64,000 nt of DNA from Candidatus Peregrinibacteria bacterium (GTDB taxonomy: Bacteria > Patescibacteriota > Gracilibacteria > CAIRYL01 > GCA-016699755), in assembly GCA_016699755.1 (NCBI GenBank), contig CP065009.1, forward strand, positions 744,001 to 808,000. Direction: 5' to 3'. Positions within the stretch are counted from its first letter, which is position 1. Each line of letters starts with the position of its first letter. The notes beneath the pieces were generated by a model. That model was not told the origin of the DNA, made no database searches, and saw only the letters and a program-made list of their open reading frames with translations. This document shows, piece by piece, positions 41,484 to 52,459 of this stretch. Position numbers and translations under genes: made by a program.

Positions 41484-44400
41484 ATGAATCACAATAGTAC
41501 TGCGTACGAATCGGCGAAACAGACACTCAATAGTGCACAAAAAAAAGCGGTAGAAACCGTTTACGGACCAGTACTTGCCATTGCCGGACCAGGAACAGGA
41601 AAAACCCAAGTGCTTGCGCTTCGTATTGCAGAAATTTTACAAGAGACGGATACGAATCCCGAAAATATCCTTGCACTCACGTTTACCGATGCCGGAGTTG
41701 TTGCCATGCGAAATCGTCTTCGAACATTCATTGGACCAACTGCGCATTCGGTTCGTATTTCTACTTTTCATGGATTTTGTGTGGAGACCATTGCTCGATA
41801 TCCCGAATATTTTTCTGGATCAAGATTCCGAGTGGCGGCAGATAAAATTTCGCAAATCCGTATTCTCCAAAAGATTCTTGAAAGTTCAGACTTTACAGCA
41901 CTTTCCCCTGCTACGCGCCCTTTCTTTTTTCTGAGAAATATTCTTTCTCGTATTTCAGAACTCAAACGAGAAGGACTGTCACCAGAAGATTTTCAACAAA
42001 TTGTGGAACAGCGAGTAGTGGATTTTGAGACAATTTCGGAAGAAGAAAAAACAAACCCAAAAACAGGTCACTGGAAAAAAAAGTACCTCGATGAGCAAAA
42101 ACGAATAGAAAAATGGCAAGAACTCGTTCTCGCCTATAAACAATATGAAGACTTGATGCAAAAAGAGGGACTTATGGATTTTGACGATCAAATTCTCTTT
42201 GTGCTTCATGCACTCCGAACAGAAGAAGATTTGACAGCGAGTGTTCGAGAAGAAACCCTCTTTCTTTTGGCAGATGAATTTCAAGACAGTAATGGCGCAC
42301 AAATGGAAATTTTAGAACGCATTGTCGGGGACGATCAGTCACCAAACATTTTCACCGTGGGAGATGACGATCAATCTATTTACCGATTTCAGGGAGCAAA
42401 TTTAGAGAATATCACCCGATTTTTGCGAAAATTTTCCTCCGCAACTATTATTCCTCTTACTGAGAATTATCGGAGCACAAAAGAAATTTTGGCACTTGCA
42501 GAATCGGTTATTCAAAATAGTTCCGAACGGCTCACAAAAATATTTCCAAAAATTTCAAAACGGATTGTATCCGCCACAAAAAAAAAGGGAGAAATGCCAA
42601 AACTCTTTTCGTTTTCCACGCCAGAAGCAGAGCGATTTTTTGTTCTTCAAAAAGCAAAAAACCTTCACAAAAAAGGATATTCTCTGGCAGAAATAGCGGT
42701 TCTTGTTCGAACAAACCACGAAGGACAAGAATTTCTGCGGTATTTTGAAGAAAATGATTTGCCCGCTGTATTTTCCTCACGAAGTAATGTTTTGCGAGAT
42801 ATTCGCATTCAACAAATTCTTACGCTTTTAAAACTTGCAGAAAATCCAACCGAAAACCGACTTTTTTTTGAAGTGCTCCATTACCCCGTATGGAATATTC
42901 CGCTTGTGGAAATTTGGCGTGCGCATCGATATGCAAAAGAGCAGAAAACGAGTCTCTTTGAGTGCTTTTTGGAAAACCATAACTCCCAGTTAAAAGATGA
43001 AGAGCGAGACCCAAATTCTGTTTCAGGTTCTTTAAAAAATTCTTCGGAAATTTCGGATTCTGCAAATACTGCCCCTAACGTTGTTCGTATCTGCCAACTA
43101 TTTGGAGAGTGGAGCCAAGATCTTCGAGATAAAACTCTTCCCGAGGTTTTTCAAAAAATACTTACAGAATCGGGATTTCTTGCATTTCTCTTGGGAAAAA
43201 AGACACGGCTCGAAACACTCAATCATGTCAATGCACTCTTTGGAGAAATCAAAACCCTCGCACGAAACACTCCCAATGCCTCTCTTTCGCATTTTTTAGA
43301 GATTCTTCGCATTCGAGAAGAATTTGACGAACCCATTGAAGATCGCATGTTGCAGGCACCGACAGAAGCAGTTCGTATTCTCACTACTCACGGTGCAAAG
43401 GGCTTGGAATATGAAACTGTATTTGTGACAAACCTGGCAGAAGGCGTGTGGGGCGATCGAAAAAAACCGCAAAGCCTTACTCTGCCAGAAGATATTGTGT
43501 CGATGCCAAAAGACATAGAGCGCGAAAATGAAGAGGAGCGCCGACTCTTTTTTGTAGCAATTACCCGAGCAAAAGAGCAACTTTTTCTCAGTTACTCCAT
43601 GCAATCGGAAACCGGAAAAGAACAATCCGCAAGCCGATTTCTCGATGAAATTGATCCAGAAACCCGAGAAGAAGGAGTAAGAGATATATACGAAGAGCAA
43701 GTGGAAGAGCGTCTCAAGAGTGATCTTTTCTTTTCTCCCCAAAAAACCAGCGTCGACGAAGAATCGTTTTTACGGGAAATGGTACACTCCGAACGATTTG
43801 CCCTTTCCCCCACCGCCTTTGAAAACTATCGAGAGTGTCCAAACAAGTTTCTCCTCGAAAATCTCTTACGCATTCCGTCCGTAAAAGATGCAAGACTCTC
43901 TCTTGGAACTGCCGTTCATGCGGCGCTTGAATCTTTTTTTACCGAACACCGAAAACAGAAAATTCTCCCCAATCGCTCCATTGCCTTTCTTGCGCTCGAA
44001 AAATCGTTTGAGCGAGAGATAATAAGTAGTTCAGAACGAGACGCACTTCTTCGAGAAGGACGTGAGCATTTGAACACATATTTTGATCAATTTGAAGGAT
44101 TGTTCCCTCTCCCAGTCGCTACCGAACTCGATTTTCGTCCACACCATGTCCTTTTGGACGGAACAGCATCTATTACCGGAAAAATTGATAAGGTGGAATG
44201 GATAAACGAGGCGCAACGCGAAGTACGGATTATTGATTACAAAACGAGCAAAGGGAAAAGCGTTAACGAAATTTTGGGCGCACGCGATTCCCAAAAAGAT
44301 GATATTCGTGCCGGAGCCATGTATCGCCAACTTCTCTTTTATTTTCTCCTCGCTACCGAAAGCCGTCAATTCCCATGGACACCCATTTCTTTTGCGCTCG

Positions 44401-44609
44401 ACTTTTTACGACCAGATGAAAGCGGAAAATGCATCCGCCGAGAATTTCAAATATCATTCGCAGATACGCTTCCACTCAAAGAAGAAATTCACCGTGTCTG
44501 GAAGAGCATTCAAAATTTAGAGTTTTTAGAGACGAAAGAACCATGTGAAATCAAAAAAAAAGAAGGTAGATGCTGGTATTGTGAAATAATGAGAAAAAAT
44601 GACAATTGA
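41484..44609 (+). CDS. UvrD-like helicase with C-terminal RecB-type nuclease
   Basis: A 1,041-residue SF1 helicase. Walker A is AGPGTGKT (34-41), followed by 'NILALTFTDAGVVAMRNRL', the Walker B DEFQD ('LADEFQDSNGAQ'), 'VGDDDQSIYRFQGA', and motif VI 'RRLFFVAITRAKEQLFLSYS'. The last ~270 residues are a PD-(D/E)xK nuclease: 'LSPTAFENYRECPNKF', 'LSLGTAVHAALESFF', 'ITGKIDKVEW' and 'IIDYKTSKGK'. Cysteines in YRECPNKF, PCEIKK and CWYC could hold an Fe-S cluster, as in AddB-type nucleases. It likely processes DNA ends in recombination repair. It is preceded by the divergent copper operon and has no partner gene beside it. Confidence 0.93.
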   Translation: MNHNSTAYESAKQTLNSAQKKAVETVYGPVLAIAGPGTGKTQVLALRIAEILQETDTNPENILALTFTDAGVVAMRNRLRTFIGPTAHSVRISTFHGFCVETIARYPEYFSGSRFRVAADKISQIRILQKILESSDFTALSPATRPFFFLRNILSRISELKREGLSPEDFQQIVEQRVVDFETISEEEKTNPKTGHWKKKYLDEQKRIEKWQELVLAYKQYEDLMQKEGLMDFDDQILFVLHALRTEEDLTASVREETLFLLADEFQDSNGAQMEILERIVGDDQSPNIFTVGDDDQSIYRFQGANLENITRFLRKFSSATIIPLTENYRSTKEILALAESVIQNSSERLTKIFPKISKRIVSATKKKGEMPKLFSFSTPEAERFFVLQKAKNLHKKGYSLAEIAVLVRTNHEGQEFLRYFEENDLPAVFSSRSNVLRDIRIQQILTLLKLAENPTENRLFFEVLHYPVWNIPLVEIWRAHRYAKEQKTSLFECFLENHNSQLKDEERDPNSVSGSLKNSSEISDSANTAPNVVRICQLFGEWSQDLRDKTLPEVFQKILTESGFLAFLLGKKTRLETLNHVNALFGEIKTLARNTPNASLSHFLEILRIREEFDEPIEDRMLQAPTEAVRILTTHGAKGLEYETVFVTNLAEGVWGDRKKPQSLTLPEDIVSMPKDIERENEEERRLFFVAITRAKEQLFLSYSMQSETGKEQSASRFLDEIDPETREEGVRDIYEEQVEERLKSDLFFSPQKTSVDEESFLREMVHSERFALSPTAFENYRECPNKFLLENLLRIPSVKDARLSLGTAVHAALESFFTEHRKQKILPNRSIAFLALEKSFEREIISSSERDALLREGREHLNTYFDQFEGLFPLPVATELDFRPHHVLLDGTASITGKIDKVEWINEAQREVRIIDYKTSKGKSVNEILGARDSQKDDIRAGAMYRQLLFYFLLATESRQFPWTPISFALDFLRPDESGKCIRREFQISFADTLPLKEEIHRVWKSIQNLEFLETKEPCEIKKKEGRCWYCEIMRKNDN

Positions 44610-44635
44610 GGATGTTATTGTGAGTTTCTTCTTTT

Positions 44636-44662
44636 GTCATTGTGGACTTGATCCGCAATCTC
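44636..44662. repeat. REP-like intergenic sequence, copy A
   Basis: GTCATTGTGGACTTGATCCG and the following CAATCTC belong to a common type of bacterial intergenic repeat that begins GTCATTG(C/T)G. Related pieces occur at 46271-46320 and 47394-47430. Confidence 0.5.
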
Positions 44663-44792
44663 TCTCAAAACACGTTCAGAATAATGATTGAGTGGAAATG
44701 TTGAATGAAACTTAAAATGACAAATTAAAGGAAATATGAATTTGAATGTTCTTAAAAAATACAGTATAATACTCTCAATAAAAGTAAACTCT

Positions 44793-46160
<1,368 letters not shown>

Positions 46161-46270
46161 TAGAGAGTGATATTATGAGACGGAAAGATGCTATTTCTAA
46201 AGAAAGCACAAGAAATTTCAGAAGAAACATAAATCCAAAAATGAAAAAATGTGAGTCTTTTGTTTCTTAG

Positions 46271-46320
46271 AGATCCTGAATCACGTTCAGGATGACAGTT
46301 GAGGTTGTCATTGCGGAGAC
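46271..46320. repeat. REP-like intergenic palindrome, copy B
   Basis: ATCCTGAA (46273-46280) pairs with TTCAGGAT (46286-46293); GTCATTGCGGAGAC follows. The first part is the classical 'GATCCTGAA...TTCAGGATGAC' type of repetitive palindrome. It may also end transcription of the Ala/Pro gene or its convergent neighbour. Confidence 0.6.
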
Positions 46321-46344
46321 AATTTACAAGCCCCAGAAACTCTA

Positions 46345-47313
46345 TCACCCCTTTTCCGAAAATATTTCTCGTGCATACCACTCCACAAATTTTTCCATTC
46401 CTTGTCGCAAACTCGTTTTTGGCAAAAACCCAAGTTTTTCCCGAGCGAGAGTAATATCCGCATTCGTGATAGTTACGTCTCCCTGTTGGAAAGGAAGTTG
46501 TTGAATAATCGCTTTTTTTCCGAGAATATTTTCAATAAGTGCAATAAACTCGTTCAGAGTTGTCACCTCAGCATTTCCGAGATTAAAAACACCATACGGC
46601 TCAGAAAAATGATCGAGTGCAGACATAACCCCAGAAACAATATCGTCGATAAAGGTATAATCACGGGCAGTTGTTCCATCACCAAATTTTGGGAGTGGCA
46701 ATCCACGGGCAATGCGATCGGTAAAAAGGTACGGCGCCATATCGGGTCTTCCTCGTGGACCGTATACGGTAAAAAATCGGAATCCTATGGTTTGCAAGCC
46801 ATGAGCAGAAGAGAAAATATAGGCATCATTTTCGTTCGCTAATTTTGTTGCCGCATACGGAGAAACAGGGCGGAGGAATTGACTTTCTCGAAAGGGAATG
46901 TCTCGACAATCGCCATACACAGAACTGCTACTCGCATAAATAACTTTTGGAATAGCAAAACGTCGTGCAGCATCAAAAACACGAAGGGTTCCACGAATAT
47001 TCACTTTTTCCGTCAAGAATGGATCTTCTAAACTCGCTCGAACTCCCGCTCGCGCCGCAAGGTGAATAATGGCGTCAAAGTGCTCTGAAGCGCAGAGATC
47101 GCCAAGGAGAATGACATCGAGAATATCTCCTTCTACAACTCGAAAATTTGTGGGGAAGTTTTTGAGTACATCAGCAGTATTTTTTCGTTTTCGGCGACTA
47201 TCATAATACTCGTTGAAATTATCAAGTCCTACGACAGAATCTCCTCGGGAACACAGTATGTGACAAATATGAGAACCAATGAATCCGGCAGAACCGGTAA
47301 CGAGAACACGCAT
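46345..47313 (-). CDS. NAD-dependent sugar epimerase (UDP-glucuronate 4-epimerase-like)
   Basis: A 322-residue extended SDR enzyme. The NAD loop is TGSAGFIGSH (7-16), the start of strand 2 is 'GLDNFNEYYDSRRKRKN', the catalytic YxxxK is 'SPYAATKLANE', and 'ASSSSVYGD' and 'FRFFTVYGPRGRPDMAPY' follow. The 'DNFNEYYD..RK' and 'GPRGRPDMA' motifs are typical of UDP-glucuronate 4-epimerases, which make UDP-galacturonate. This suits its neighbour ugd, which makes UDP-glucuronate. The two are on the same strand 141 nt apart, with a REP-like palindrome between. Confidence 0.88.
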   Translation of the reverse strand: MRVLVTGSAGFIGSHICHILCSRGDSVVGLDNFNEYYDSRRKRKNTADVLKNFPTNFRVVEGDILDVILLGDLCASEHFDAIIHLAARAGVRASLEDPFLTEKVNIRGTLRVFDAARRFAIPKVIYASSSSVYGDCRDIPFRESQFLRPVSPYAATKLANENDAYIFSSAHGLQTIGFRFFTVYGPRGRPDMAPYLFTDRIARGLPLPKFGDGTTARDYTFIDDIVSGVMSALDHFSEPYGVFNLGNAEVTTLNEFIALIENILGKKAIIQQLPFQQGDVTITNADITLAREKLGFLPKTSLRQGMEKFVEWYAREIFSEKG

Positions 47314-47393
47314 AAGAAAATGGAAAAACCGAGAAAATAGTAGCGGATTGAGAGAATGAGGAACAAGATACTTTCCTTTTTTCTTCTCTCTTT

Positions 47394-47430
47394 GTCATTG
47401 TGAGCAATCCCAATCTATCGGGAGGATGCA
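47394..47430. repeat. REP-like intergenic palindrome, copy C
   Basis: GTCATTGTGAGCAATCCCAA and the following TCTATCGGGAGGATGC include TCCCAA...TCGGGA, a stem with one mismatch. It lies between ugd and the epimerase gene and is of the same general type as copies A and B. Confidence 0.55.
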
Positions 47431-47454
47431 AAAATCCAGAATATATTTTTCTTG

Positions 47455-48783
47455 TTAGTTTCTCCCTATTCCCACATATTGAAATCCAAATTCTCGCATC
47501 TGCAAAGGATGAAACATATTGCGTCCATCTATGAAAATATCTCCCTTCATAAGCCCTACGATACGTTTCATATCCAAATTCTGAAACTCACTCCATTCCG
47601 TAAGAAGAAGAACCGCGTCTACTCCTTGCACGGTAACATACGGATCTTTTGCACAAGAAAAATTCTCATGAGAAACTTCTCGTGAAATATTGTTCATTGC
47701 TACAGGATCAAAGGCACGAACCCGTGCGCCCAATTCCAGAAGACGATTGAGAATTTTGAGTGATGGCGCTTCACGAATATCATCGGTATTTGGCTTAAAC
47801 GAAAGTCCCAATAGGGCAATGGTTTTCCCAGAAACGTCTGGCAAGAGAGAAAAGAGTTTTTCGAGAAATACCTCTCTTTGGGTCTCATTTACCTCACGAA
47901 CAGATTCGAGAATGCGAAAGGGGGTTTTTGCCTGCTCTCCAGAGAAAAGAAGACCCGAAACATCTTTAGGAAGACAACTCCCTCCATAACCCACGCCAGC
48001 ACGAAGGAATGATGACCCAATGCGCGGATCGCACCCCATCGCCTGAGCAACATCACTGACATCTGCTCCTACCGCATCACAAAAACGAGCGATTTCATTC
48101 ATAAACGAAATTTTTGTCGCCAAAAAACAATTCGCAGCATACTTTATGGTTTCTGCCGTTTGTGGAGAAACACGAAGAAAAGGAGTATTCGAGCAAAGAA
48201 ATGGCGCATAAATTTCTCGCAAAATCGCTTCAGAAGTGTCTGAGGTTGTTCCCGCCAAAATACGATCGGGGTGCAGAGTGTTTTCAATAGCACATCCTTC
48301 TTGTAAAAACTCGGGATTACTCACAACGTCAAAGGAAATAGTATCGCCCTTCCCACGAGAAGCAATTTCAGAAGCTACAATAATTCGACATTTTTCAGCT
48401 GTTCCGGGAGGAACGGTAGATTTATTGACGAGAATTTTCTCTCCTTTCACAAATTGTCCAAACGTTTTGGAAATGGCAAATACCGCAGAAAGATCTGGTT
48501 CATGCCCAATAGAACATGATGGTGGAGTTCCCACAGAACAAAAAACTGCCGAGGCAAATTGCACCCCCTCCTTGGCATCTGTTCCAAAATAGAGTCGTTT
48601 TTCTGCAATATTTTTCCGTACCAATTCCGAGAGTCCTGGCTCAAAAAACGGAGTTTTTCCTTCCTGAAGAAGCGCTATTTTTTGGGCATCAATATCTATG
48701 CACAGTACTTCATGCCCAACTTCCGCGAAACACACTCCTGTCACAAGCCCTACATAGCCCGTTCCAAAAATGGTAATTCGCAT
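47455..48783 (-). CDS. ugd: UDP-glucose 6-dehydrogenase
   Basis: A 442-residue enzyme that oxidises UDP-glucose twice to UDP-glucuronate with NAD+. The N-terminal NAD loop is GTGYVGLVTG; 'NPEFLQEG' and the catalytic Cys in 'GVGYGGSCLPKDV' follow, then 'LGLSFKPNTDDIREAPSL' from the C-terminal domain. The start MRITIFGTGYVG at 48783 is preferred because it is the usual N-terminus; an ATG six codons earlier is also in frame. It is first in the ugd-epimerase pair. A possible promoter (TTGAAA, 18 nt, TATTGA) lies in the gap to ilvE. Confidence 0.96.
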   Translation of the reverse strand: MRITIFGTGYVGLVTGVCFAEVGHEVLCIDIDAQKIALLQEGKTPFFEPGLSELVRKNIAEKRLYFGTDAKEGVQFASAVFCSVGTPPSCSIGHEPDLSAVFAISKTFGQFVKGEKILVNKSTVPPGTAEKCRIIVASEIASRGKGDTISFDVVSNPEFLQEGCAIENTLHPDRILAGTTSDTSEAILREIYAPFLCSNTPFLRVSPQTAETIKYAANCFLATKISFMNEIARFCDAVGADVSDVAQAMGCDPRIGSSFLRAGVGYGGSCLPKDVSGLLFSGEQAKTPFRILESVREVNETQREVFLEKLFSLLPDVSGKTIALLGLSFKPNTDDIREAPSLKILNRLLELGARVRAFDPVAMNNISREVSHENFSCAKDPYVTVQGVDAVLLLTEWSEFQNLDMKRIVGLMKGDIFIDGRNMFHPLQMREFGFQYVGIGRN

Positions 48784-48866
48784 GTGATATGGAGATATCA
48801 ATAGGACATTGTAAAATATTCTTTCAAAAAAAGAAAAATTATTTTCTTGCGAAAAAAAAGTGATTT

Positions 48867-48895
48867 TTGACAGAATTTTCTTTGCGTCTTTTTGT
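48867..48895 (+). promoter_or_regulatory. Candidate promoter for ilvE
   Basis: A perfect TTGACA (48867-48872) is followed after 17 nt by TTTTGT, a poor -10. A start near 48902 would leave about 23 nt before the ATG at 48925. Support comes mostly from the -35. Confidence 0.35.
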
Positions 48896-48924
48896 ACGCC
48901 ATTTTTCTTTTTGGTTTTTCAGAA

Positions 48925-49824
48925 ATGGAAACAACACCTTGGATCTGGATGGATGGAGTATTTATAGAATGGGAAGACGCAAAAGTGCATGTTATTTCCC
49001 ACGCACTTCACTATGGATCGGGGGTGTTTGAGGGAACTCGATTTTACGAAACCCCAAAAGGACCCGCTATTTTTCGCCTCAAGGATCACACAAAGCGCCT
49101 CTTTTACTCTGCTTCTACACTTCGGCTTCCCATTAACTTCACAGAAGAAGAAGTAAATGCAGCAACAATCGAAACGGTTCGGAAAAACGAATGCCTCTCA
49201 GGATACATTCGTCCTCTCGCCTTTTTTGGAGAAGGAAAAATGGGGCTTCGCCCACAAGGAGCCACTCCGCATCTTATTATCGCCTGCTGGCCATGGGGGA
49301 AATATTTGGCAGATCGCCCTATCCACGTGAAAATTTCAAAATATATCCGCATTCATCCAAAAAGCCTCATTGCTGATGCAAAAGTCGCTGGACACTATGT
49401 GAATTCTATTCTTGCTACACAAGAAGTGGGAGATGAAGACTATGATGAAGCACTTCTTCTTGATTTTGAGGGAAATATTGCAGAAGGTCCCGGAGAAAAC
49501 TTTTTTCTCGTCAAAGATGGAGGTTTGCACACCCCCCTGCTCGGAAATGTGCTCAATGGCATTACGCGAAAATCTGTTTTTCAAATTGCACAAGATCTTG
49601 GGATTTCGGTATCGGAACGGATTATTCACCCAGAAGAAATTTGGGAAGCAGACGAAGCCTTTTTTACAGGAACAGCGGCAGAAGTTACCCCTATTGGAAC
49701 GGTCGACAGAAAACCAATTGGGAACGGAGAAGAAGGAGAAATGACAAAGAAAATTCGAGAGATCTTCTTCAGTGCTGTTACCGGAAAAAACCAAAAATAC
49801 GAAGAGTGGCTCACTTTTGTATAG
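48925..49824 (+). CDS. ilvE: Branched-chain amino acid aminotransferase
   Basis: A 299-residue class IV PLP transaminase. 'WIWMDGVFIEWEDAKVHVISHALHYGSGVFEGTRFY' is the typical start, the PLP lysine lies in 'DAKVAGHYVNSILA', and 'EALLLDFEGNIAEGPGENFFLV' and 'FFTGTAAEVTPI' follow. The length and motifs fit IlvE, not D-amino-acid transaminase or aminodeoxychorismate lyase. It makes or degrades Leu, Ile and Val using glutamate. It stands alone; no other branched-chain genes are near, so it may serve salvage or degradation. The ATG at 48925 (METTPWIWMDG) is the natural start. Confidence 0.93.
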   Translation: METTPWIWMDGVFIEWEDAKVHVISHALHYGSGVFEGTRFYETPKGPAIFRLKDHTKRLFYSASTLRLPINFTEEEVNAATIETVRKNECLSGYIRPLAFFGEGKMGLRPQGATPHLIIACWPWGKYLADRPIHVKISKYIRIHPKSLIADAKVAGHYVNSILATQEVGDEDYDEALLLDFEGNIAEGPGENFFLVKDGGLHTPLLGNVLNGITRKSVFQIAQDLGISVSERIIHPEEIWEADEAFFTGTAAEVTPIGTVDRKPIGNGEEGEMTKKIREIFFSAVTGKNQKYEEWLTFV

Positions 49825-49892
49825 GACTCATTCGCTCCATTTCTATTCCCCTCTTTACTGGGGGGAATATTTTTTGTTCGCTTTCTCATCAC

Positions 49893-50690
49893 CTATTCTT
49901 CCTTCTTTTTCTTGTTTGAAATTCCTTCCCACGCAAGATCGAAGAGTACTTTCATTGCTTCGGATATTTCCCGACTCTCAATGATCACCCCTATCTTTTC
50001 ACTTCCAGAAGCAATGGCAACTTTATCATCGTAAAACATGAGCTCAGGAAGCCATTTATACTTTGTTCTATCAACAAGACGTGAATCACGAAAATCTTCA
50101 ATATCTCGTGCCTGACGGAGCTTTCCAAAATTCGTGTCTGGATAAATAGCACGGACGAATATTTTCTTCTGTTTTCGCCGAGAATAATAGTGTTCAAAAT
50201 ATTCTGGAAGATACTCATTTCTGTTCTCAAAATTTGTCAGTGTTCGAATTGGTTCTTTTGCAAAGAGTGTGTCTTCATAAATCATTTTCAATCCTTCTGC
50301 TCCCTCAAAAAAACCAACTTGGGGACAAGAGGTCTCTTTCTGTTTTATACTCTGGAGTTCGGGAATAGCTTCTGAAAGAAGTTTTTCTTTCTCTGCGTAT
50401 TCTGCCAACATTTCATTTTTTCCTGCCTCAAGAATACGAAGGAGGCTTTCTGGAGGAACCGGTTGATAATTTGTTATGTTTCGACTTTGGTGTTTTCGTG
50501 CAACTCCTTTTTTAATAAGTGTTTCCGCCAAAAATTGAACACTACTCCGCGGAAGTCCAAGTTTTCGAGAAAGCACAGAAGCTGGCTGATCGCCGATAGC
50601 AAGCATTTCAAGATACAAACGAATTTCCTTTTCATGAAGACCAATAGCTTGTAGGGCATTGATCAAAAAATGTTCTCTACTACTTTTCAT
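49893..50690 (-). CDS. TrmB-family transcription regulator (second copy)
   Basis: A 265-residue protein with an N-terminal winged helix ('ALQAIGLHEKEIRLYLEMLAIGDQPASVLSRKLGLPRSSVQFL'), a short coiled coil (~85-115) and a C-terminal effector domain with 'VGFFEGAEGLKMIYEDTLFAKEPIRTLTNFENRNEYLPEYFEHYYSRRKQKKIFVRAIYPDTNFGKL'. That domain matches the regulator at 20329-21108 in pattern. The HTH agrees with TrmB proteins. It is convergent with ilvE and divergent from nothing close; the target genes are unknown. Confidence 0.85.
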   Translation of the reverse strand: MKSSREHFLINALQAIGLHEKEIRLYLEMLAIGDQPASVLSRKLGLPRSSVQFLAETLIKKGVARKHQSRNITNYQPVPPESLLRILEAGKNEMLAEYAEKEKLLSEAIPELQSIKQKETSCPQVGFFEGAEGLKMIYEDTLFAKEPIRTLTNFENRNEYLPEYFEHYYSRRKQKKIFVRAIYPDTNFGKLRQARDIEDFRDSRLVDRTKYKWLPELMFYDDKVAIASGSEKIGVIIESREISEAMKVLFDLAWEGISNKKKKEE

Positions 50691-50758
50691 ATTCTAAAAG
50701 AGAAAGATAGTGGCGATTCACTCTATTTTTGTCACCGCGTAAAAGCAAGATTCTTTTT

Positions 50759-52459
50759 TTATTGAACAAAATATATATTCAAAAGAGAATAAAATTCTGA
50801 GCGAGTAAGAAAAACATATTGACCAAAGTTTTTGGGAACACTTGGGGGAGAAGCTTTAGAACGAGCAATTGCAAAAATATCATCGAGAATATTTTTTGCT
50901 TCAGAAAACGGAAGAAGTTCACGAGAGAGATTGTCGTAAGTCACTATTTCTTCCGCGATATCGTAAGGCGAGGGTGAGATGCTTGAAAAATGAGGATCAT
51001 CCATAAAATGAACAGCGATAAGAGATCGAACTTCGTTCCATTCTGGAAAAAGTTCTCCCAAAAGAACAACTGCTTCTGTTTTGGTAACAAGGCGATTCAT
51101 ATCAAGGGATTCCTGTTTTTCTGCAGAAAGCTGTTCTTGCATCCTAAGAGCATGAAGAGCTGGAGAAACCCATTTTTGAGAAGAAATCGAAAGATCTTTT
51201 TGCGCTGGAATTGAAACCGTTGAAAATCTCTCCGAAAGCCCACTTAGTGTACTTAAAAGATCATCGGAAGAACGCTCTGGGTGCTGAAACTTTTCGCGTG
51301 CATACATTCCTGTCATAAAAGCGGCCGCTTGAGATGTTCCGGTTTTTGCACCGTATTTTCCATCGGGGAGCGTGCTCAACAGTTTTGCAGGAGCACTTGC
51401 ATCTACCCAAGTACCATAGGTGGAGGACTCTCGCCTCCCTCCTTGGAGGTTGGCAGAAGAAACCGCATAAACTTCTGAATATGCGGCTGGATAAAATTTA
51501 TGTTCATCTCCAGAATTTCCTGCGGCAGAAACAATAACACCACCAGTTTGAACAAAATTTGTGATCGACTTATGAAGGAGTGACGATGGTTCGGCAAAAC
51601 CAAAGCTCATGTTTATCACGTCTACCTTTTGTTCCTGAGCATACGCTAACGCACGCAACACACCCGATAATCGCAATCCGTGTTTTTTATCCGCAATTTT
51701 GAGGGGCATAATCTTTGTTCCAACCGAACTCACCCCTCTCATAGAAGACATGGGAGTTTCGTGCGCCACGATAATACCAGAAATATGAGTACCATGCCCA
51801 ATATCATCGGAGACATCTGAATTCTTTGAGAGAAAATTCCATCCAGAAATATCATCTATAAGCCCATTTCCATCATCATCTTTTCCGATTCTTCCGTTTT
51901 TCTCGACTTTATTTTCCCAAATTTCCCCAGAAAGAGCGGGGTGAAAGGCATCAATACCACTATCAAGCACGGCAACAATGACAGTGGGAGCCTCTCTCTC
52001 TTTCAACGGAAGGTCATTTTTTTGAGAAAAAGATGGAGATAATTCAAAGCTATCTTCTGTAAAAAAAGCCCCCTCCTGATTCTCTTCTGCCACAGAAACA
52101 GATGGAAGGGATTGATATTCGGCAACCATTTTTGAAGCAACACCTTTTTGTCGACTCGTTAAAAGAAGAGTCTCCCCTGTTTTCGTTTCAACAAGAATTT
52201 CTGAAGTCTCAGAGGGCGAAGTCTCCGCCTGAAAAATATCTGCTAAGAAATTTCTATTTTTAGCCATGCTCACCGTTTTTCCGGTGAAGAGAGATTCCGA
52301 ACGAATGACTTCGAACTTTTTATGGAGAGAAGCCATATCATCAGAAATGGTATTTTGAGAAGTACTTTCAGAATAAAAAAGAAGAAGAAAGAGAAAAAGT
52401 GCTGTTACAAAAACAAAAAAGAGAGCAAATTTTGCGCGAACACCCTGAAGATATTTCAT
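50759..52459 (-). CDS. Membrane-anchored subtilisin-like serine protease
   Basis: A 566-residue S8 protease. One N-terminal membrane helix (11-29) tethers it outside the cell; a pro-region follows to ~155. The triad is D166 (VLDSGID), H222 (GHGTHISG) and S376 (GTSQAAAFMTG), with the oxyanion Asn in 'SAAGNSGDEH'. The last ~165 residues (after ~400) form an unrecognised helical domain. Ca2+-binding Asp runs occur after the Asp motif ('KDDDGNGLIDD'). It may mature or turn over surface proteins such as the giant SLH protein encoded divergently next to it; this is inferred from position. Confidence 0.93.
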   Translation of the reverse strand: MKYLQGVRAKFALFFVFVTALFLFLLLFYSESTSQNTISDDMASLHKKFEVIRSESLFTGKTVSMAKNRNFLADIFQAETSPSETSEILVETKTGETLLLTSRQKGVASKMVAEYQSLPSVSVAEENQEGAFFTEDSFELSPSFSQKNDLPLKEREAPTVIVAVLDSGIDAFHPALSGEIWENKVEKNGRIGKDDDGNGLIDDISGWNFLSKNSDVSDDIGHGTHISGIIVAHETPMSSMRGVSSVGTKIMPLKIADKKHGLRLSGVLRALAYAQEQKVDVINMSFGFAEPSSLLHKSITNFVQTGGVIVSAAGNSGDEHKFYPAAYSEVYAVSSANLQGGRRESSTYGTWVDASAPAKLLSTLPDGKYGAKTGTSQAAAFMTGMYAREKFQHPERSSDDLLSTLSGLSERFSTVSIPAQKDLSISSQKWVSPALHALRMQEQLSAEKQESLDMNRLVTKTEAVVLLGELFPEWNEVRSLIAVHFMDDPHFSSISPSPYDIAEEIVTYDNLSRELLPFSEAKNILDDIFAIARSKASPPSVPKNFGQYVFLTRSEFYSLLNIYFVQ

